In this document: positions 59,729 to 64,000 of the stretch, in pieces | Numbering within the stretch: the first letter of the stretch is position 1 | Layout: the number at the start of each line of letters is the position of its first letter | From: JAGOPY01 sp964619555 | GTDB lineage: Bacteria > Bacteroidota > Bacteroidia > Bacteroidales > JAGOPY01 | Assembly (NCBI GenBank): GCA_964619555.1 | Contig: CAZUDV010000009.1 | Location: forward strand, 124,001 to 188,000 | Direction: 5' to 3' | DNA length: 64,000 bases | Made by a program: the position numbers and the translations under genes | The notes under the pieces: generated by a model | Told to the model about the DNA's origin: nothing | The model's database searches: none | Seen by the model: only the letters and a program-made list of their open reading frames with translations

Positions 59729-60145
59729 ATGAATACGATTTCCCGGATATTATTCTGGCATTTACTTATTCTCCTTAACACTTCGGGGCCTCTCATTGCC
59801 CAGGACCTTCGCGATAAGAGCGGAATAAGGATTGGCACTGTAGACGAAAACGGGACCATCCGGGATAGGAGCGGTATCAAAACGGGAAGCTTTGACGGGA
59901 AAAATAACATCAGGGATAAAAGTGGGGTAAGGACCGGAGAGATAGATGAAGATGGTACTATCCGGGATCACAGTGGTATAAAAGTAGGAAGTGTAGATGA
60001 AAAGGGAATTGTAAGGGATAAAAGTGGTATCAGGATTGGAGAGATTGAAGATGACGGTACGGTTCGGGATAAAAGCGGGATTAAAATAGGAACAGCGAAA
60101 GGAGTGGATAAAAAAAGAACCGCGGTAATGTTTTTTTTTCAATAG
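59729..60145 (+). CDS. 5-fold beta-flower protein
   Basis: 138 residues. After a signal peptide (ILFWHLLILLNTSGPLIAQ) come about six repeats of 18 residues with the pattern RDKSGIRIG-x-[VI]-[DE]-x-x-G-T-I. The protein ends in AVMFFFQ. This matches what databases call the 5-fold beta-flower protein of Bacteroidota: each repeat contributes a beta blade and the chain closes into a flower. Binding partners and role are unknown. The stop TAG abuts palindrome copy 6. Confidence 0.85.
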   Translation: MNTISRILFWHLLILLNTSGPLIAQDLRDKSGIRIGTVDENGTIRDRSGIKTGSFDGKNNIRDKSGVRTGEIDEDGTIRDHSGIKVGSVDEKGIVRDKSGIRIGEIEDDGTVRDKSGIKIGTAKGVDKKRTAVMFFFQ

Positions 60146-60183
60146 AAAACTCGTACTACCACTATAGTGGTACTACGAGTTTT
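60146..60183. repeat. CCACTATAGTGG palindrome, copy 6
   Basis: 38 bp, 19-nt arms with one mismatch. It starts on the base after the 59729 gene stop and overlaps the 3' end of the convergent DUF2779 gene, giving that gene its last codons and its TAG stop. Confidence 0.9.
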
Positions 60184-61648
60184 TAATTAATGCCCTCAAA
60201 ATTTCCACCATTGCCAAAGTATCCAGTTTGCAGTATTCCAGCAGGTTTTTCCTGGTTCTTTCAATTATCGCGGCATCGGATTCCTTTAATAATGAACGAA
60301 ATGCGTAGCTTGCAGCTCCGCCATCTGTAATTGCCAGGTTTTCATATCCAAATCCCGGCACCATTGCCGGCAACACCTGTTTGATCGAATATGAACCCCT
60401 CATTTCAGGGACATAATAATGCCGGTTCTGAAATAAAACCATCATATCCTTGATACGGTTCAATATCTTTTTCACAGCCAGATCATATTCCGGATAACGG
60501 GTGGCAATCTCCTTGAGCCGGCTTGCTTCGAAAGAGCGGTTGAAAACGATTATGTCTCCCTCCTCGCCAATGTCACGGATCAGATTTTCAATAAAGGGAC
60601 CTCTGGGATCACAGCCATCCTGGTCGGCCAGAAAAAACCCGTGCTTAAGCTCCGACCCGGGTGAAACAAGAATATGGAGAGAAAACTGGAAGACGATTTG
60701 CTGAAAAGGACGGCTGTGATCAAATAATGGTATTGCCGGTTGAAATGACTCGAAATCAAGGAAATAGAGAGGATATTGAAGGTTGTTGACAAACTGTTCT
60801 ATAGCATCTTTGTTGATATGTTTAACTTGATCCAGTTCTGCCTTCACCTGTTGCCACTGATGCTGATTTAAACTGTAATCCGGTGGGATATCTTCGAATT
60901 TCAGGATCCCTTTCCGGTAAAGGTCCCATTTTTTCTCCCCACTCAGCCGTGATATATCGAAGACTGAATATTCAGGAACATGTTTCCAGCAAAAGCCATG
61001 GAAATCGCAATCATAAGGATCAAAACAGTGAGGGCCGATATCGATATCCGGCATGGCAGAGCTGTTCAGGTGAGTCAAAAAATGCTCAGAATACTCCATA
61101 ATTCTGCGTTGGAGCTTGATTACCTGTCTGGTGATGTTTTCAAATTTGAATAATCTGTTTACAATAATTTCTCCCTCTCTTTCGTAAGCCGGGTTTAGCA
61201 GTACGATGGAAATTTCCTTGACATTCAAGCCAGCCTTTTTCAGGACATAATACTGAAAAGCGGCATCTAGAATGTTGACCGGCTTAAGGTTGGTGGAACT
61301 CTTCACCTCAAATGCGCTCCATTCCTGGCCATCCTTAACCAGTATATCGACAAAACAAAGAAGATTACCGGCCATGAAACCGGCTTCATAGATAACATCC
61401 ACGTCTTTTTCAATGTAGTTAGACGTCATTTCTATACATTTCAGGTAATCATCAGGCAAATTGATCCCTGAATTGACCCCACCCGGGAAAAGATGCTGAG
61501 CGATTAGTCCGACTTCCGTACCCTGATTGAAAATGGCTTGTTGCAGGGGTGAAATTACATCCCTCAACTCCGGGTTGTGCCAATGCAGATAAAGCGATTT
61601 CACGCATTGGGCGCCTCGGAGAAAGTTAGATTTGGAAAGCAGGGGCAT
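60173..61648 (-). CDS. DUF2779 protein: Cas4/RecB-like nuclease plus RNase H-like domain
   Basis: 491 residues from ATG 61648; an upstream ATG would add seven residues encoded by palindrome copy 7. The N-terminal half is a PD-(D/E)XK nuclease of the Cas4/RecB type, with Asp101 and the EVK motif (Glu114, Lys116). Cys15 plus three later cysteines in HCFDPYDCDFHGFC could hold an iron-sulfur cluster, as in Cas4/AddB. The C-terminal half is an RNase H-fold exonuclease-like part (FLDFES near residue 290 and KLDTLAMVEIL near the end), as described for DUF2779. No cas genes are near. Biological role unknown. Confidence 0.75.
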   Translation of the reverse strand: MPLLSKSNFLRGAQCVKSLYLHWHNPELRDVISPLQQAIFNQGTEVGLIAQHLFPGGVNSGINLPDDYLKCIEMTSNYIEKDVDVIYEAGFMAGNLLCFVDILVKDGQEWSAFEVKSSTNLKPVNILDAAFQYYVLKKAGLNVKEISIVLLNPAYEREGEIIVNRLFKFENITRQVIKLQRRIMEYSEHFLTHLNSSAMPDIDIGPHCFDPYDCDFHGFCWKHVPEYSVFDISRLSGEKKWDLYRKGILKFEDIPPDYSLNQHQWQQVKAELDQVKHINKDAIEQFVNNLQYPLYFLDFESFQPAIPLFDHSRPFQQIVFQFSLHILVSPGSELKHGFFLADQDGCDPRGPFIENLIRDIGEEGDIIVFNRSFEASRLKEIATRYPEYDLAVKKILNRIKDMMVLFQNRHYYVPEMRGSYSIKQVLPAMVPGFGYENLAITDGGAASYAFRSLLKESDAAIIERTRKNLLEYCKLDTLAMVEILRALIKNS

Positions 61649-61652
61649 TGTC

Positions 61653-61690
61653 AAAAAGTGTACTACCACTATAATCGTAGTACAAAAAAA
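61653..61690. repeat. CCACTATAGTGG palindrome, copy 7 (diverged)
   Basis: Core TACTACCACTATAATCGTAG; the right end has an A-run instead of the usual T-run. It lies directly upstream of the DUF2779 start. Confidence 0.75.
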
Positions 61691-61743
61691 AATTCAATCG
61701 TTTTAGTAACTTAATATAATGACAATAAGTTATTTACAAACAT

Positions 61744-61773
61744 GTACTACCACTATAGTGATCCGACGTTTTT
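61744..61773. repeat. CCACTATAGTGG palindrome, copy 8 (partly diverged)
   Basis: GTACTACCACTATAGTGATCC followed by GACGTTTTT. It overlaps the stop codon of ppnP (61772-61774, minus strand). Confidence 0.75.
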
Positions 61774-62053
61774 ATTTGTACAAACATACATAGGCAGCAT
61801 CTGCCGGGATCTTCAGCTGAAACTTGCAATCCTTAGCTACTACAAACGTTTCATAAGGTTTGTAATCCCTGAACTCTAATTCCCCGGGTAACCTCACTGT
61901 CATTACTCCCGAAACCACAGTAACATACTCCACAGTTGAAGTCCCGAATTCATATTCTCCCGCTGCCATCACTCCAAGCGTGGCAGGACATTCCGGCGTG
62001 CTAAATGCAATGGATTTAACCTTCCCATCAAAGTATTCATTCACTTTTAACAT
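61772..62053 (-). CDS. ppnP: Pyrimidine/purine nucleoside phosphorylase (DUF1255)
   Basis: 93 residues from ATG 62053 (MLKVNEYFDGKVKSIAF), the start that agrees with E. coli PpnP; the longer frame adds 11 residues. The single cupin fold shows GVMAAGEYEFGTSTVEYVTVVSGVMTVRLPG and FQLKIPADAAYVCLYK at the end. PpnP splits several nucleosides with phosphate. It is alone in its unit, behind palindrome copies 7 and 8. Confidence 0.9.
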   Translation of the reverse strand: MLKVNEYFDGKVKSIAFSTPECPATLGVMAAGEYEFGTSTVEYVTVVSGVMTVRLPGELEFRDYKPYETFVVAKDCKFQLKIPADAAYVCLYK

Positions 62054-62160
62054 ACTCGATATTTTTGTGTAAATATACTGACTCATTCATAATCAATATG
62101 GTTTTTTACTATATTTATTAACTTCAATCCAAACCCTTACTTAAGCCTATTTATAAAATC

Positions 62161-64000
62161 ATGAAAAAAGTTATTGTTTTAATCACCTTTCTCTTTATCA
62201 GTGGACCTTTGTGGAGTTCAGTTACTGTGACCATCGGCACCGGGACATCGGTAACTCAACAGTATGAAATGGAAATCACTCCCTATAAATCCTATTACAT
62301 GGATGGACAGGATCAGATTCTTTTTACCGCTGCAGAGCTGGCAGCAGCAGGACTGGGAGCAGGAAACATCGAAGCACTTGCCTTTGATGTAGCCTATTCT
62401 GACCCGGGCACACTGAATTCGTTCACCATTTCAGTACAGCAAATCACAGAAACGTCACTGACAGGTTTCCTTATTTCCAATTGGGCCGTCTGTTTTACCG
62501 GTAACATTACTACAACTGAAGGATGGAATACTTACACGTTTACAACCCCATTTAACTGGGATGGCTCATCCAACCTGGTTTTTAAGGTGTGCTTCGACAA
62601 TTCCGATTTTTCTGAGAATTCACTGGTTTATTATACCACAACACCCTACAGTGGAGTGCATTGTTACTGGTATAATGATTTTGATACTGCAAGTGGTTGT
62701 GATGTTACGGAATCTGATGGATGTGATGTGGCCAGGCCGAATGTGCAGATCACCGGGCAGGCATCCACTTCCCCCCTGCTAAATGTCAACCCGTCAACAC
62801 TGGATTTTGGGACGGTTTTCAAAGGAGCCATATCAGCCGAATTATTCTATGAGATTTCGGGTACCAACCTGGCACCGGCTTCGGGAAATATCCTGGTCAC
62901 ACCACCGGCAGGATTTGAGATTTCCCTGACAACAGGAGGTGCTTACAGCACCAATGCCCTTCAGATAGCTTATTCCGGCGGGTCATTGAATGCAACTCCG
63001 GTCTATGCGATTTTCAAGCCTGACGCCTATTATACAGCTTATGATGATTGGATAATAAATTCCGGAGGTAGTGCAACATCTTTAAATGTGGCCGTCTTCG
63101 GATTCAGTCCCTGCGACACTGTTTCTTTGCCCTATTGCCAGTATTTCGACGGGCCGGGGATGCCTGATTGCTGGTACCAGGCTAATTCCGGTAATATTAC
63201 TTCCGCCAGATGGACTATCGAAAACAGTGATACGGCAGGTGGTACTGAATATGAAGCGATGTGTACCTGGGTAAGCGAAGACGGAATTTCCCGGTTAATC
63301 AGCCCTCCTTTTCTGATTACCGGTTTAAATATGGTTAATATTGATTTCAGGCAAATGTTTGATGATTATGACGCCGGTTTAAGTGATGTGGAAATCCGGT
63401 TGCAATCGCGCTTTAACGGTGGCCCCTGGAATACGGAATGGTCCCATGACGGAGGCATTGGTTCTGCCATTCCTGCCGAAATGAAATCCCTGGGCATTGA
63501 TGTGACAGGTTCCGTTATGGAACTGGCATGGACCGTGGAGGGAAATCATTATAACTTCAATTTCTGGTATTTGGATGATATTTGCATTACCCCTTCTGCC
63601 CAGCATGATGCACGGACCGTTTCTATTGACGAGGTTCCGAAGAATATCCATCCGGGCAGCACCATCACGCCTAAAGCTACCGTTCAGAATTCGGGTTCTT
63701 CGAGTCTGGAAACATTCAGCGTTACAGCAATTGTGCCGGGGATTTATTCTTCTACCGTTACCGGGATCACCCTGGGTACCGGCGCCAGTACACAGGTAAC
63801 GTTTACGGATTGGATCCCGCCCCACCCCGGCGTATATTCCATGGAAATTTGTACCCAGCTTGAAGGAGATCTGAAATCCTCCAATAATTGCCTGGCAACT
63901 GAAATAAAAGTTAAGCACCCGCTATACTGTTATGTGGCATACGATCCGACAGGAGTTCATCCGGAAGGCCCTGCTTATTTTTTTGATAATGACCCTCATA
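62161..64000 (+). CDS. Large secreted multi-domain protein, 3' truncated by the window end
   Basis: ATG 62161 opens a frame that stays open to the last base, 613 codons so far. Signal peptide: VIVLITFLFISGPLWSS. Domains in order: an N-terminal beta domain (about residues 20-195), an Ig-like module with PSTLDFGTVFKG, EISGTNLAPASGNI and PPAGFEIS (about 200-310), a Cys-flanked jelly-roll-like region (CQYFDGPGMPDCWYQ, about 318-480), and a CARDB-like module (about 480-585). This is the usual build of large T9SS-exported surface proteins or peptidases of Bacteroidota. A catalytic domain is not seen in the visible part. Confidence 0.75.
   Translation, partial: MKKVIVLITFLFISGPLWSSVTVTIGTGTSVTQQYEMEITPYKSYYMDGQDQILFTAAELAAAGLGAGNIEALAFDVAYSDPGTLNSFTISVQQITETSLTGFLISNWAVCFTGNITTTEGWNTYTFTTPFNWDGSSNLVFKVCFDNSDFSENSLVYYTTTPYSGVHCYWYNDFDTASGCDVTESDGCDVARPNVQITGQASTSPLLNVNPSTLDFGTVFKGAISAELFYEISGTNLAPASGNILVTPPAGFEISLTTGGAYSTNALQIAYSGGSLNATPVYAIFKPDAYYTAYDDWIINSGGSATSLNVAVFGFSPCDTVSLPYCQYFDGPGMPDCWYQANSGNITSARWTIENSDTAGGTEYEAMCTWVSEDGISRLISPPFLITGLNMVNIDFRQMFDDYDAGLSDVEIRLQSRFNGGPWNTEWSHDGGIGSAIPAEMKSLGIDVTGSVMELAWTVEGNHYNFNFWYLDDICITPSAQHDARTVSIDEVPKNIHPGSTITPKATVQNSGSSSLETFSVTAIVPGIYSSTVTGITLGTGASTQVTFTDWIPPHPGVYSMEICTQLEGDLKSSNNCLATEIKVKHPLYCYVAYDPTGVHPEGPAYFFDNDPH

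Noticed and set aside
60173..61648. DUF2779 gene as part of a CRISPR-Cas locus (Cas4)
   Set aside because: No other cas genes or repeats of CRISPR type in the window; the domain set fits DUF2779.

Overview
The window looks like a scaffold from an uncultured member of the Bacteroidota, probably Bacteroidales-like. The evidence is indirect but consistent. Several start sites carry the Bacteroidota promoter (TTTG or TTG, about 20 bp, TAnnTTTG). Type IX secretion (T9SS) sorting tails and TonB receptors are present. The order ftsX-DUF3098-uppP-truB-queA and an isolated atpD-atpC pair are both typical of the phylum. A Na+-translocating methylmalonyl-CoA decarboxylase operon suggests propionate-type fermentation or syntrophy. 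A run of exactly 100 N at 41175-41274 shows an assembled scaffold that broke inside a tandem repeat.

Layout. 1-9.5 kb: the end of a flippase-like membrane protein and a family 2 glycosyltransferase, then the minus-strand cell-envelope and tRNA-modification run (ftsX, DUF3098, uppP, truB, queA), then leuS and a DUF3108 protein. 9.5-17.7 kb: a minus-strand secreted cluster of a 2122-residue RHS/YD-repeat protein with a Cys-rich HExxH C-terminal domain, followed by two secreted proteins. 18-24 kb: a giant alpha-2-macroglobulin-like protein without the thioester cysteine. 24-26 kb: an Elp3-like radical SAM gene overlapping a DUF6873 (GME-fold) gene. 26.4-28.8 kb: an outer-membrane beta-barrel receptor gene cut by one in-frame amber codon. 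28.9-33.8 kb: aspS, the trkH-trkA potassium uptake pair and an OB-fold protein. 33.8-40.4 kb: alkaline phosphatase, a U32 peptidase, a PHP phosphatase and the DUF177-rpmF-plsX-fabH operon. 40.4-41.3 kb: a GxxExxY (PD-(D/E)XK-like) gene embedded in a ~140-bp repeat array. 41.4-49.5 kb: proline dehydrogenase, atpDC, the five-gene methylmalonyl-CoA decarboxylase operon and an M48 lipoprotein protease. 49.6-53.5 kb: glycyl-tRNA synthetase, pth, rplY and prs. 53.6-64 kb: T9SS cargo, hemerythrin, tRNA-Leu(CAA), a TonB receptor, a 5-fold beta-flower protein, a DUF2779 nuclease-like protein, ppnP and the start of a large secreted protein running off the end.

Two repeat systems lie over the ordinary genes. 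One is a family of eight intergenic palindromes of 30-38 bp with the core CCACTATAGTGG and mostly A/T-run flanks. They look like bidirectional terminators, and some reach into the stop codons of neighbouring genes. The other is a set of short tandem arrays, period 7 and in one case 8. They sit against start codons (glyS, rplY, the PHP gene), between operon genes (ftsX/DUF3098, atpD/atpC) and, strikingly, in frame inside leuS. The best leads for something undescribed are the palindrome family, the heptamer expansions into coding sequence, the GxxExxY gene with its array, the RHS HExxH effector without a recognisable immunity gene, and the overlapping radical SAM/GME-fold gene pair.
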